Below are positions 11,343 to 22,524 of a DNA stretch of 64,000 nt, in pieces. Numbering within the stretch: the first letter of the stretch is position 1; the number at the start of each line of letters is the position of its first letter. The position numbers and the translations under genes were made by a program. Under the pieces are notes generated by a model. It was not told where the DNA came from and ran no database searches. It saw nothing but the letters and a program-made list of their open reading frames with translations. The stretch is from Ryuthela nishihirai (lineage: Eukaryota > Arthropoda > Arachnida > Araneae > Heptathelidae). The DNA lies in NCBI GenBank assembly GCA_038380435.1, contig JAWZYU010000034.1, positions 20,253,404-20,317,403 of the forward strand, in the 5' to 3' direction.

Positions 11343-11938
11343 TGAGTTTAGAGTTTAAATCTGAATAAGAGTCTTAAGTCTTTAAGTTACCAAGAGTTTA
11401 AGTCCCACTCATAGCAAAACTCATTTTTCCAGCAATATTATTTCTAGAAAAATAACATATTGCTTCTGGTAAATATGAAGTTCTCATCTTCAAACAGAAT
11501 TAAGTTCCTAATTTTCCACCTTTAGCAACTCTAACAGTAAAAATTTCAACTAATGGACAACACAAAGAATTTTTAATTTTTCTTAAAACAAACAATGGCA
11601 TCCCCTGAAGGTGAGGGGCAAATATTTATTGCCAACACTCTTTGACTATAACACTACCGCCAAAAAATCTAAATTTCTGGCAAAAATTGTGTGCAATAAT
11701 CATTTCAAATCTTGACATGCAACTTTTTACACCATTAGAGACCACTATTAAAGATTTGAATGATTCAGTAAATACAAATCATAATATTCCATTAATAGTT
11801 ATCCAAACCAAAATGAATTTTTAATTTATCATTAAAAACAAATAAAAATAGTTGAATGTCTACAGATAGATTTTCAAATGAACTAAAAATAAATTATGAA
11901 ACAAAATAGCAATTTATATATCTGACATCAACATTTAC
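11343..11938. other. Intron downstream of last exon
   Basis: AT-rich. The next dynein exon would be expected somewhere beyond base 1. Nothing recognised here. Confidence 0.5.
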
Positions 11939-12170
11939 CATCAGTCCATTCATGAGATACAGGATCAAAGCATCCATAAAGTTGACCCATGGTAATAGAC
12001 TTTGGATTAATAATACTATAATGGACTTTAAACTCTTCAATTCCACAAGTGGATCCTAATTTTTCTATATCACTCAAAGAAGCAGCCAATATTTGATAAG
12101 CACATGTCTTTCCACCCATTGGCTCTCCTACAATCATAAGTCCATGTCTAACAAGTATCATCTCATATAT
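11939..12170 (-). CDS. DNAH7: Dynein heavy chain exon 11 of 11 in window (AAA2 P-loop)
   Basis: Residues 569-645 plus one base. [17 protein letters not shown] then [15 protein letters not shown] gives the AAA2 nucleotide-binding loop GEPMGGKT (Lys about 589), a form typical of this dynein subgroup. It continues to [19 protein letters not shown] and HEWTDG. AAA2 binds ATP structurally and is not thought to hydrolyse it quickly. Acceptor TTTTTCAG, donor G|GTAAAT. No following exon is recognisable down to base 1, so the next intron is at least 11.9 kb. Confidence 0.95.
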
Positions 12171-12936
12171 CTGAAAAATAAACATAATTGGAAATTTTTC
12201 TGATAAAGCTTTTAATGCATATAATACACAAATGTTAACTCTTGAACTATAAGATTAACATAATTGCTGATGCAGTTGCTACATTCAGTTATCGAAATTA
12301 TCTGCTAGTAATAAAAATTATATTTTTAAATTTATGAATGAAATAATTTTATTTTAGTTAGATATATGTACTCTAACCTTTAAATATGAAAAATTAAGTA
12401 GCTAAATATGATATGACTAAAAAGCTGGTGCTAGCTCCTCTGAATGCCTAACATCATATCAATACCAGATATATTTAAAATTTACAAATTTATGATTAAC
12501 AGTTTATATGAATGCCTATATTAACTGATCATTTCAACATATTCTTAATACATTAACATTTCATTTATTCATCTGAAGTCTTAGTTCAAGAAGTACAATT
12601 CCAAGATTTGCATTAAAAATGGGATTCACAGTTTACAGCTTGTATTGATCTGGTTGTCTGCTAGCCCCTTTTTGTGCACATATACACACCACATTAAATA
12701 CCTTTCACAATGCACACACATAATAACATAGTTTGAATGGCCTCATAATGAATAACACTGGCTCTTTTTGAGAGGCTCCTATCATATGATTCCTACACAA
12801 TGTTCAGTAAAAAAAAAAGTGGTAAAATGTAAATTTTAAAACATTAAGACATTTTGAAATTCATTGACAATATCAAAATATTTTTATTAATGCCATAAAA
12901 AACAGCTTTACATTTAAACATTAATGATGTAAAAGT
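12171..12936. other. Intron between exons 10 and 11
   Basis: AT-rich, no repeat matched up to the target duplication of the next SINE. Confidence 0.5.
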
Positions 12937-12953
12937 CACAAACAAAATTTATT

Positions 12954-13391
12954 GGGGGCAGCGAGGCTCTGTCAGTAGTGTAACAAGCTTGCAATCTGCA
13001 GTTCCCAGGTCCAGCTCGGACCAGAATTGAGATTTATCTCAATTAAAACTCTCAATTATCAAATATCAAATCAAAATTTATCTCAATTAAAACTCCCCAC
13101 ATGGAGATGTGGGGAGTTTTTGTGGAGAGTGGTCATCGAATGGTCTGGTAGAAAACAATGATTGGCTTAGAATGGCCACCATCTGTCAGATGGGATGCTA
13201 AGCAGTGGCCCTGTGTGTGGGAGAGATCCTGTGCATGTTAAAGAATATGCTAACGAGAATTTACCATCTGTTTTCTAACAGCTGCCCAGTGGGTCCATTC
13301 CCTCAACCTTCTCTCAACCTTTGGGGTCCCTATGACCTGGCCATTTAGCCCATTGTGTGCAAAAAATGCTGCTTAGAGACAAAATAACCCA
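12954..13391 (+). mobile_element. tRNA-derived SINE (family 1), old copy with 17-bp TSD
   Basis: Head GCGAGGCTCTGTCAGTAG...AGCTTGCAATCTGCAGTTCCC and body phrases (GAGATTTATCTC, CAGATGGGATGCTAAGCAGT, CTGTGCATGTTAAAGAA, CCTGGCCATTTAGCCCA) match the family with many CpG-type changes. The insertion is bounded by perfect copies of CACAAACAAAATTTATT (12937-12953, 13392-13408). About 60 bp longer than other copies because of a local duplication near 13020-13095, which also creates a 13-bp hairpin around ACTCCCCACAT (13089-13119). Confidence 0.9.
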
Positions 13392-13408
13392 ACACAAACA
13401 AAATTTAT

Positions 13409-13897
13409 TTATTTGTTAAAATAGCAAATATTTACAGAATATAATTCTGTCTAAATAAAAATCTCCTTAGGCAGCTCATTAATACAAAGATCTTACATGA
13501 GACTAAGTATGATATGCCATAGGAATAGAGATGTGAAACAAGTGAAACTCGGCAGAAAAGTAATTCATTCAAGAGAAATAAAATACAATAATGCTTTTAT
13601 CTAGGGCTTGAAACATGGATATCTTTGATGCACAGTAGAATGAATTTAAATTTCAACATTTAAAAAACTCTGTGTTTTTTAAAACCATTATCCTTTCAGT
13701 TTCTCTATCAGAATTTCCAGTGTAACTTCTGAAAACTTTTGATGAAAAATATTCTTTTATACGGATGTTGATAACATAATTGTGAAAGAACTGAGAGAAA
13801 GAGTCATAACTGAAAAATAAGTGATGAATATGAATTTATATTGTTTGAAGTAATGATACAGAAAGTACAGTGGTAAATTAAACAGTGGTTAATTTCT
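13409..13897. other. Intron, nothing recognised
   Basis: AT-rich spacer between two SINEs. Confidence 0.5.
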
Positions 13898-14040
13898 CAG
13901 CCATCCTGTGGCCTAGTAATTAGCATGCTTGGCTACTGATCAAAGAGACTAGAGTTCGAGCCTTGGGTAAGGCATGGATGTTTGTGTTGTCCTTCAGCGG
14001 CAATAGCATCTTCTTCACTGCGCTAATGGCACTTTGAGAA
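13898..14040 (+). mobile_element. tRNA-like SINE (family 2), degenerate
   Basis: CATCCTGTGGCCTAGTAATTAG...CTTGGCTACTGATC...GAGTTCGAGCC...GGTAAGGCATGG...TTTGTGTTGTC parallels 45792-45880 closely. A-box and B-box positions fit a tRNA head. The end of the element is unclear. Confidence 0.65.
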
Positions 14041-14279
14041 AGAGAAAAGGCTTTTCATTTTCTGATATATCAAGCTGAGGAATAAATTGAAAAAACTGCC
14101 TTATTTAGGAACTCTGAAATGCCTATTTTACACATAAATATATAAATTAGTTCATACATTAATATTTTTAAAAGTTTTTTTTTATGCTAGTAATGATGGA
14201 GTTTTTGTTCATGGCTGTATATGAAGGTTTCATGAACTGGATTTTCAAGAGTGTGAGCAGCATAAGGTTTAAGCTGATC

Positions 14280-14373
14280 GTAATGCTCCAAAGATTATTA
14301 ACTTTTCAAGCTGGACCTTTTGTGTGATCCAAATTTATTCGAAATTCTGGATAACTGGTTATCAGCGAGATAG
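14280..14373 (-). repeat. LTR family A, terminal fragment
   Basis: Reverse complement matches the last 90 bp of the LTR (GGATCACACAAAAGGTCCA, TTAATAATCTTTGGAGCATTAC). Compare 41742-41830. Only the 3' end of the LTR is present. Confidence 0.7.
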
Positions 14374-14614
14374 TTATCAGTGAGAAGCCATAAAATGCAC
14401 CTCGTCAATAAACATTCCCATCCCTTTCTCTCAGCAACACCCAACTGAAACTGGCAGGGGGAAGGTTCAACTGATCAGGGGGGAAATTTAAACATAATAC
14501 ATAGTGCCCAATTTCTTCACAATTAACATGCATACATTTATGTCTACATATCAACCAACAAAAAACAAACAAATCATAAACATCATATATTTTCTTACAC
14601 AAATAATTTATTAC

Positions 14615-14767
14615 CTGGATAATTTTTGTAATAAACCATGGTACAGACTGTAGATTTCTTTCTGCAATATTAGCATCCAAAGCTTTATACAAAACTTCAT
14701 AGTCAGGGGTTGGAAGTATTACACCAGGAAATAAGTCTGAGATAATGCCATCAAACAAAGGAACATC
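14615..14767 (-). CDS. DNAH7: Dynein heavy chain exon 10 of 11 (pre-AAA2)
   Basis: Fifty-one whole codons, residues 518-568: DVPLFDGIISDLFPGVILP, then DYEVLYKALDANIAE and VPWFITKIIQ. DVPLF(x)GIISDLFPGV is a hallmark just before the AAA2 P-loop in inner-arm dyneins. Acceptor ATCAAG before GAT, donor CAG|GTAATA. Both ends are phase 0. Confidence 0.94.
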
Positions 14768-16086
14768 CTTGATAAAAAGAAATGTTCATTTAAAATTAAA
14801 AAAAAAAAACTTTTCACTTCATCCCTAAATTAATACAATGAAATTTTCATTATTTCTCATAAAATTAATTTTAAGAATACATTCGGTAAAACCAATGACA
14901 TACCCAAGTAGTTGTAGTATATTACTTTATACCTCAGATGAAACTTTTATAATCAGACAGTTTATTGAGTTACTTTAGAGAAATACATAAAGGTAAAATA
15001 ATTACTATATGACCAATTCTAAATAGTTATACTTCCAATATGTAAATTCAAATGCAAATCAATTTATAAATAAAAATATTTATTTCACAATATCACTGTT
15101 AGGAGAGTTATATCTCTTGTATTGCAGCTTGAGATGCTAAAATGATTCGATGGTAACAGTTCGTTTTATATATCATGCAGTTAAAGGCTATTACCCATAA
15201 TGGTATATTTCATACTGTGTGAGAGTTACTCCTATAGTGGTATATTTACCACTATGAGAGAGTAATCCTTGGTTGGTGGCTGGTACACTCACCATAGTTG
15301 CTACTGAAGCTTACGCCCAGTTGTTGTGGTGCTCTAGTTGTTGTTGGTTCGCCAGTTGAATAGCATTACCAGGTGGTTGATGGCACTATACGTTGATGTA
15401 CAGAATGTTCATCTGTTTAATACATGGAGGAAGTGTTTCTCTGCACATGCTGCAGGATGATATACTATAGGGTACAGCCTCAGGGGATATATTCTTGTAG
15501 CTTTAACTGCTTGATGAGTGGTAAAAGATCATCTTCTTCTGCTTAACACATTTGACATTTATTCTCGAGCACAATGCATTTTGTCGGTCTGTTTTGCTGA
15601 CATCTTCAGCTGCTATCAACTCTTTGGCAAATGGGACTGATATAATGTGGTCCCTCTAGTGGTGCTCCTATAACTTAAACCAGAAATTGTATAATAGCAA
15701 GTTCCAAGTGGGTGGAAGGGGGAGGGGGGTCAGTTCAGTGTTGCATAGTTTTTCTCTTTTAAGGTTTATAATCAAATTTTCCATATAGTTTTCTTGAAAT
15801 TTTATGGGTGGAGATTCTAGTATTTTAAAATTTAGTTTACTTGTTGCTAGATTGTTTTGAATTATTCTTTGTGCTAGAGCAATATGGCCTATTTTTTTCT
15901 CTTACTGTCTGTTTCGTGTTTGGCAATGCAATTGTCAATTTGTCTATATGTTTTCCCTATGTAGTTGTTTTGTGTAATTGGTGTTGGTCATCAATTTTTT
16001 TTGTTATTTATTCCTCCTGGGTTTAATTTTGTCTCTGTCCTTAAGTACAACTTTCTTTATTGTATTTGTTATAGAACTAGGATATA
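14768..16086. other. Intron, nothing firmly recognised
   Basis: Includes a locally GC-richer part (15180-15700) with repeated GGTATATTT phrases at 15200-15260 and a purine run near 15715-15730. Plus-strand frames at 15841-16026 are low-complexity hydrophobic and unconvincing. Confidence 0.4.
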
Positions 16087-16546
16087 CACAGTCATATCAG
16101 AATAATATGACCACCTACCTAATAATGGGAATAACCACCCTTGGCCCGAATGAGAACGGCGAGACAGTGTGGCATGGATGCAATGAAGCCTGGGAGGTTT
16201 GCCAGAGGCACATGTGCCCTTTTGAACTCCAGCAGAACATGGAGATTCTGGAGATGACGTGTTTGTGGGTCTGCATGCCGAAACTGTCGATCCAAATTGT
16301 CCCACAAGTGATCTATGGGATTGAGGTCAAGCGATTTCGTTGGCCAAGGGAGAATGGAGACATCACTATCGTGTTCCTGGAACCAGTCACACACCACCTC
16401 AGTGACATGACAGGGTGCATTGTCCTGTTGATAGACACCATCACTACCAGGGTAAAGGTCCAACATGAAGGGATGCATGTGGTCAGCAAGGATGGACAAT
16501 TGTAGTAAATTGTATGGCAAGACCCGATGCTCCACTATACATAAAC
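16087..16546 (-). pseudogene. Tc1-like transposase C-terminal fragment
   Basis: Minus-strand frame gives LADHMHPFMLDLYPGSDG, VYQQDNAPCHVTEVVCDWFQ (second catalytic Asp), LPWPTKSLDLNPIDHLWDNL and LIRAKGGYSHY. The position of the catalytic Glu in NPIEHLW is Asp here. The N-terminal half is missing. Left end CAGTCATATCAGAATAATATG may be the surviving terminus. Differs in sequence from the other Tc1 copies, so probably another family. Confidence 0.85.
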
Positions 16547-16596
16547 AGTACTACATCTTATGGAAAATGCCATATCCCATTACCATTTGAGTTCAT

Positions 16597-17215
16597 ATTC
16601 ACTTCAAAGGAAGATAGGGTGTCAGCAATCTTGTTGTGAGTAGGTAAAACTATAAAATTTCCAATTTTGATTACGCAAATTATTTGGTTCTGTTAGCTAA
16701 TGATGTTGATGAGATAAATTCCTACATTAAGCTGTTGATGAGCCTGATAATAGAGTAGGTGTTTAACCAGATTGCCCTTTAGTTGTTTGGAATGGTTGCA
16801 CTCATGAGCAAGTATTTCAGCTTAATTATGGCAGGAGCTGTTTAACAGGTGTTGATGATGTACAGTATGAGAAAAACAGAAGAATAGGGATTGGTGCTGG
16901 GAGTTTTAAGAATTTATGGAACATATGGAAAAATTATTTCTAAGGTCAGTTATGGTAGTGAAATTTGGACCTTTTGTAATCAAGATATCAAGAAAATTGA
17001 TGCCTTTGATTCTAGATCAAGATCTAATGATCTTGATGAAGAAAGTGGCACAGTATCTTAGGTGTTAGGTGGTTTGACTTTGTATGTAATGATGAGGTTA
17101 GGAGCTGGCAACCTCTTTTGAGAATCACATTGTGCAAAAAAGAGACTGTGTTGGTTTGCTCATGTGTCCGTATACATCATTTCAAATTGGTGAATAGAGT
17201 TATGAACAGTGTGTA
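16597..17215 (+). repeat. RTE LINE fragment, decayed reverse transcriptase
   Basis: Matches 23640-24312 in order: TTCACTTCAA, AATGATGTTGATGAGAT, GGTTGCACTCATGAGCA, GTTTTAAGAAT, AGTTATGGTAGTGAAA, TGCCTTTGATTCTAGAT, TTATGAACAGTGTG. Frame broken many times and parts missing. Confidence 0.8.
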
Positions 17216-17308
17216 ACAGTCTGCCATTATGATAGGGAATGCATATGTACTTAATTATAAAACACCCTTCAGAGCTAGCCTCTTGGCATTGTGGATTAAG
17301 TAATTGGG

Positions 17309-18073
17309 TGATGGTTCACCCATTCACTTTTACTTCTCCTTAACCAGTTTATTTATGTTATAATTATTACTTTGGAGCATTATAATATCAGTTGGATCAT
17401 CATTTCTCTCCACCCAAACCACAAGAGGAGTCCTGCATGTGCAACTCCGATTTTAGATTGACAGCCGCTAATACATACGGAAGGACGTGCCCCCTCATGC
17501 CTCATAGCTAAAGCAAACGTGAGATCGTCAATTTATGAAAATGTGATATCCCAGGGTGCAACACACACATATCAGTTGCACGCTACATGTATAGTAAGTG
17601 ACATTGGGTCATGTAGATAGTCACTGAGAGTAGTCAGAATGTTAGAATGCTAGAGGAGAGCTCAGTATGAGAGCTCAGTTAGAGCAGAGTATGTTGGAGC
17701 TCAATGTGGAGTGGTTTTGTTAGAGAGAGCAGATTTGCTCAGATATTTTTGTAAAAAGAAGTTTCTCTTTGGTAAATCTAGATTTTTGGAAATAAACTTT
17801 TATTTGTTTTATGAAATAGTTTTTGACTTTCTAATTTTTTTCTCTTGAGCAGTTTTGAGATTTTGGATAGAATTAACTTTAATGATTGACACTCTTTTGA
17901 TTTAAATTCTTTTCTGCTAAATAATGCAAATCATACTAAGAGAAGAACCCTCATTTAACTTTATTGGCAAGATTAATTGCCTGGTACCAAAGCTATCTGG
18001 AAATTAATAGCATAGCATTTTTTTATCAATTACAAGGTCCATAGAAAATAAAGTGGCATTTTGAAGCATTACA
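17309..18073 (+). repeat. Solo LTR, family A
   Basis: Starts TGATGGTTCACCCATTCACT and ends GCATTACA, with the internal sequence colinear with 40475-41211: CATGTGCAACTC, GGACGTGCC, CATAGCTA, CAGTTGCA, GTGACATT, TGCCTGGTACC. TG...CA ends are typical of LTR retrotransposons. No internal region follows, and flanks (TTGGG / ATTGC) do not give a clean duplication. Confidence 0.75.
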
Positions 18074-18787
18074 ATTGCCTCTCAGCAGCACTTGTTGATC
18101 ACCCTCAGGATCCTCAGTTCAATCTTAGCTTGGGGATGCCTCATCTTGTCATGAAGTGTTCTCTTCTCTGAGCAGTGCTGCCTAAATCTGATTTGTCTAA
18201 TAAGCAGTGATGTTCATAGATTTGGATGGATTTCTCTTGTGATGGATTTCTCTTGTACAAGGAATGCTAGGATTAGTAGAAGTTAGCTGATAATTAAGGA
18301 GTTGGTAGGAGTTGAATTGTTGTAAGATGAGAATTTTGCTGCTCATGTAAATTGACTTATATATTTGGTGAGTTAAACCCAATAAATATTTTATTTTCTA
18401 CTGATATTGCTTTAATCATTAATAGCTAAGAGCAGACCTAGCAAAAATACAAGGCAGTGAAATAGCTAGCACTGACCTTGCCCAATACAATGATTACAGC
18501 TCACTCAAGTGAGAACATATAAAGTTTTATCCATTTGTTTTATGATTATTTTTGCTATTAATGGGCTCAATATTTAGTGCAAACAATTTCTAAAACTTAG
18601 CATCACATTTATTACTAAATTAAGACATGTGCACATCTTGCAGGTTGATGCAAGCAATATACATTAATGCAAAGTTTGTATATCTCAAAGGGAATTTTAA
18701 CTGTAAATTTTGAACAGAAGTGAAGAAATAAAAAAAAAAGGGGGGGGGGGAGAATGTAATAGCATTATAACAGTGTACTTCATTTAC
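18074..18787. other. Intron next to exon 9
   Basis: Holds a perfect tandem pair of GATGGATTTCTCTTGT (18225-18256) and a G-run near 18741. Otherwise nothing recognised. Confidence 0.5.
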
Positions 18788-18989
18788 CTGTGATAAAAAT
18801 TTGGCTAAATTAACATCACTAATAGCACGAAGAATCAATATTGCTTCATTTTGTTCTGGATACTTAAGCTTCAGACTTCCAGCAGCAGTCAGAACAGATT
18901 TTACAGCACGCATCCCATAGTCATAATGGTGCTGAGATGAGAGTTGCTCTGAGCAAAGCTTATATGTAGCCACAATTTTTCCTGCTAAA
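18788..18989 (-). CDS. DNAH7: Dynein heavy chain exon 9 of 11 (AAA1-AAA2 connection)
   Basis: Residues 450-517. Completes the Ser codon, then [49 protein letters not shown] and ends [10 protein letters not shown]. This helical block between AAA1 and AAA2 is strongly conserved; the [16 protein letters not shown] wording favours DNAH7 over DNAH3/12 in my recollection. Acceptor TATAG before TTTAGC, donor CAG|GTAAAT, phase 0. Confidence 0.95.
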
Positions 18990-20843
18990 CTATAAATAAA
19001 ATATGGTTAAGTTTCTTTTTTATATATCCGTAACTTTAAAATGCAATATCATAAGCACAAATAATACTAAAGGGTTAGCTATCCTACCTAAGTATATGTA
19101 TTTCAATTTACAGGGTTATTATACTTTTAAAACACACTTCTATTTAAAAATTTCTTTACTTATATAAGTGATACTAATGAAAACACATATTTTATAAAAG
19201 TAGCATAAGTTAACTAAATACTAATGAAAATTACCCTTTTTACCACATCATAGCACAACTGTAAGAGAAAAGCTACTTAAGATCTGTTTCCTTGCTATGA
19301 CATAGGTACTATCAGAGAATATAATATACAACAGTCATTATTTGAAAGTTTTGGTAACTTTTTTGAGCATCAGATTTTAGCAGCTCTTCTTTTACTCTTG
19401 ATGGTTTATTATTGTATAAATCATATTATAATGTCTTAAGTTTTAAGGAGTAACTTATTAATAAGAATAATGCATTATAATAGGCATTACAATGCTTTAA
19501 CCTTTAATGCCCAAAACAGCCCAAAATGGCCGAGATTTTGAAATGGACTAATCCAAATAGTGCTTTTTTTTTTTGTCTTTACTACCCTCTACCTTTTTCA
19601 CAGATTTCTTGTGCATTAAAGAGTTAAAAAAGCTTACACTTTTTTTAATGTTTCTTTTTCGTTTGCCCCTTTACCAAAAATTACATAATTTTCCTGTTTA
19701 CAACCAACAGACTTTAATGTAAAATTTTCCTTCCATTTATGGGTAAAGATAATTGCAGTGGTTCTACAAAACTGCTTTGGAACTGTGCCCTTTAGCAAGA
19801 AACTTTGGTAAACAGCTATACAATGTTTTGCCAACTACAGCCTAAACTTTTGACATTACTCAATGCTTCACCAATACTTAACCAAAAATCACCTCTTAAC
19901 ACTTTTACAATATTTCCTAGCTATGTGATGAAGTACTACTATAGAGAGAGTACAAGGCCAGGTACTTCAAAATTCAGCATGTAGTGACGAGATATTAATG
20001 AAACAACCAGAGCCTGCAGAGCAACAACCGGCAGCGAAGCAGTCAACATAGCAGAGATGACGTCATGAGCGAGATCTTCAGCACCGCTTTTACTTGAAGG
20101 TAGCAGCTGACGAAGGAAAGATGTCATCGGAAGCCGACTGCATGATTTATCGCAACGGAGTGTTAACAATGAAAATTTAAGCATATTATTATTCTTCCAC
20201 TTGGCACTTAATTATTTATAAATGTTCTCTTTTCTCTGGAATAGATGAAGACGAAGAAGAAGCTTTATTGTGATTTATATAGTTAGCAATGTTTAAATTC
20301 CTGTTGAAACTTTGAAGTTTCGATATTTATTTTTGGAAAGTGAAATTACTGTAGTTCGAGTTTATACTGTGTGAATAGAATTTTTTTTGTATTCTTGTTC
20401 ATCGAAGTTCTAGTTGTTATATTGTATTAATGTGATTTAAAAGGCATTTTTGTAGATTTTTTTCATTTTAGCTGACTGATAGCTGAAAATTGTAAGTCGA
20501 CATTAGGAAGTTTAAAAATTGTAAAATGTTTATGGATATGAATGAGGAGAGTGAAAGAGAATTAGTGATTTAATATTTTTCATTTTTAAGAAATGTGTTG
20601 TATTGTAAAATAACATGCATTCCAAAGTGAATTTATGTATGCAAATATGAGATTCATGTAAAAAGTGATTGGCTGAAATGTTATCGTCATATATTATAAA
20701 TTATTTACACATTTTTTTTCTTTATTCTTAGATATGATGTATGTATATGTGTTTAAATCTGTTCAGTGTCATCAGTGATATTTATGTGTCAATAATGTGT
20801 AATTTTTGGGATGACATTGGCATGGCAGCATTTATTTGTATAT
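18990..20843. other. Intron; right part may be LTR-element interior
   Basis: The left part is plain AT-rich intron. From about 19930 to 20165 GC content rises sharply. From there to 20843 the sequence would be continuous with 24528 if the RTE insertion were removed, and that right side leads into a polypurine tract and LTR. It could therefore be the internal region of that LTR element, but no pol or gag motif is readable. Confidence 0.35.
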
Positions 20844-20853
20844 ATATGAGCTG

Positions 20854-22069
20854 TACTGTTAGTTTCCAAAAAAGCCTGTTTAAAATTGTCCCATTCTTCC
20901 TCAACTTCAGTATTAAGCAAACCATGACTGTCATAATGACTAAGTAACCTATCATGGTAAGCTTTAGCTATAACTGGGTCTTTCAGAGCTTCAGTATTAA
21001 AGGTAAATTTTTTAACCCTAGCACAACACTTTTTAAGTTTAAGTTGCAACACACTTTTAACAAAGTAATGGTCAGATCCAATTTCAGCTCCCCTATATGC
21101 CCTGGTATTTCTACCAGAACTAGCCCATTTGCTGTTAATTAATATATAATCAATCATATTCCTATGCAGCCCATCAGGTGAAACCCATGTGTATTTATGT
21201 ATGTCACGGTGTTTGTAATATGTGTTAGTTATTCTGAAACCATTGAGTTTACTTACCTGTAGGAGACGTTGCCCATTGCCATTGCAGCTACCAATACCAA
21301 AAGGGCCTATTACTCCTCCCCAAAGGTCAGAGTCGGTACCAACTTTGGCATTGAAGTCACCAAGAACAAGGGTAATATCTCCTTTCTTGACAGAATTCAA
21401 AATATCCTGAAGTTGTCCGTAAAACCTATCCTTCTCATCCTCATCAGAATCCTCAGTGGGGGCATAACAGCAGATAACATTCAAGTCTTTAATGCTTGTC
21501 TGAAATTCTGCTGTAAGAAACCTTTCATTAATGCACTCATATCCTAGAAGAGCATCACTAGCATGTCTGCTGAGCAGCAGACCCACGCCTTGGTGATGCT
21601 TTCCATCCTCCCTCCCTGTAAAGAGAAATTTAAAGTTATTTTTAAGTATCTCACCTTTACCTGTCCATCTGGTCTCTTGCAAGCCTAGAATATCTAGGTT
21701 ATAGCGCTGGAATTCCTGCATGAGGACATCAAGAGAATAATCTCTATGTAATGTCCTCACGTTCCACGTTCCTGCAGAGAGAAAATGATTAGTAGGATTT
21801 TTAAAGAAATTAGGTTTATTGAGATTGGTAGGGCCAACAATATCAAACAGCCCCCTGATCGCAGGCATGGGGCAAAGACCTGTTCCTCCTCCGCTAAAGG
21901 CTGAAGTCACCGATGCTGGTAGGAACTTCAGGCACCACCTTTTCAAGTGGGCTTTTTCAAGAGCCATATGGCCTGCCTGAGACACATTACTCCAGTTTAG
22001 GCTTGACGATGCCCAACTAGCTAAGTAAGGTTCAGGTACCTGCGATGGCCTCTGATTAGGATTATCCAC
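20854..22069 (-). pseudogene. RTE endonuclease (EEP) half of ORF, inverted
   Basis: An uninterrupted frame starting MDNPNQRPSQVPEPYLASW. It carries the apurinic-type endonuclease that nicks target DNA: SAGTWNVRTLHRDYSLDVL, LDILGLQETRWTGKGE, VICCYAPTEDSDEDEK, TLVLGDFNAKVGTDSDLWGG, NMIDYILINSKW and EIGSDHYFV. Conserved Asn, Glu, Asp-x-Asn and Ser-Asp-His residues of the family are present. The frame stops being element-derived after FLETNST, where the inversion breakpoint lies. It cannot give a complete protein because the reverse transcriptase is on the other strand. Confidence 0.9.
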
Positions 22070-22524
22070 CAGCTGATATAAGGTATCCCATGCCTCTGTT
22101 CACTTAGAGCTGGCAACCCAGAAGCAAACAGAAAACACAGTGGCAGACTCTCCCTCAACAGAGGCCCACCAGTGCAGCAAGTCTAGGATCCATAATCAAG
22201 CTCAAATCCATAAACAAGTCCAGTCTAGTAGGTATAAATGGTCAGCACCAGGACCCTGTGAAGTTGACCACTCCTCAGCAGGGTTGAAAAAAAAAGAGAA
22301 AAAGTGGACATAGATGACCAGATCAGTAGGCCATACTGAACTGGCAGCCCTCCCCTTCCGTTCCCTTCCAAAAGAGAATATCTCTTTCGAAAGGTACTAA
22401 CGGCCTGCACCACGAGAAGGCGGGGTCGGACATTAGGTGCTAGACCTGGCCGGTTCTGTGCATCATCAATAGGGATTGGTGCACAGCTCTCCTTCCAGTT
22501 TACGCCTAGCTACCATTTACAGGC

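Noticed and set aside
19939..20184. 81-codon minus-strand frame in a GC-richer patch as an exon
   Set aside because: No splice-phase link to the dynein exons, which already join perfectly across this region, and no recognised motif.
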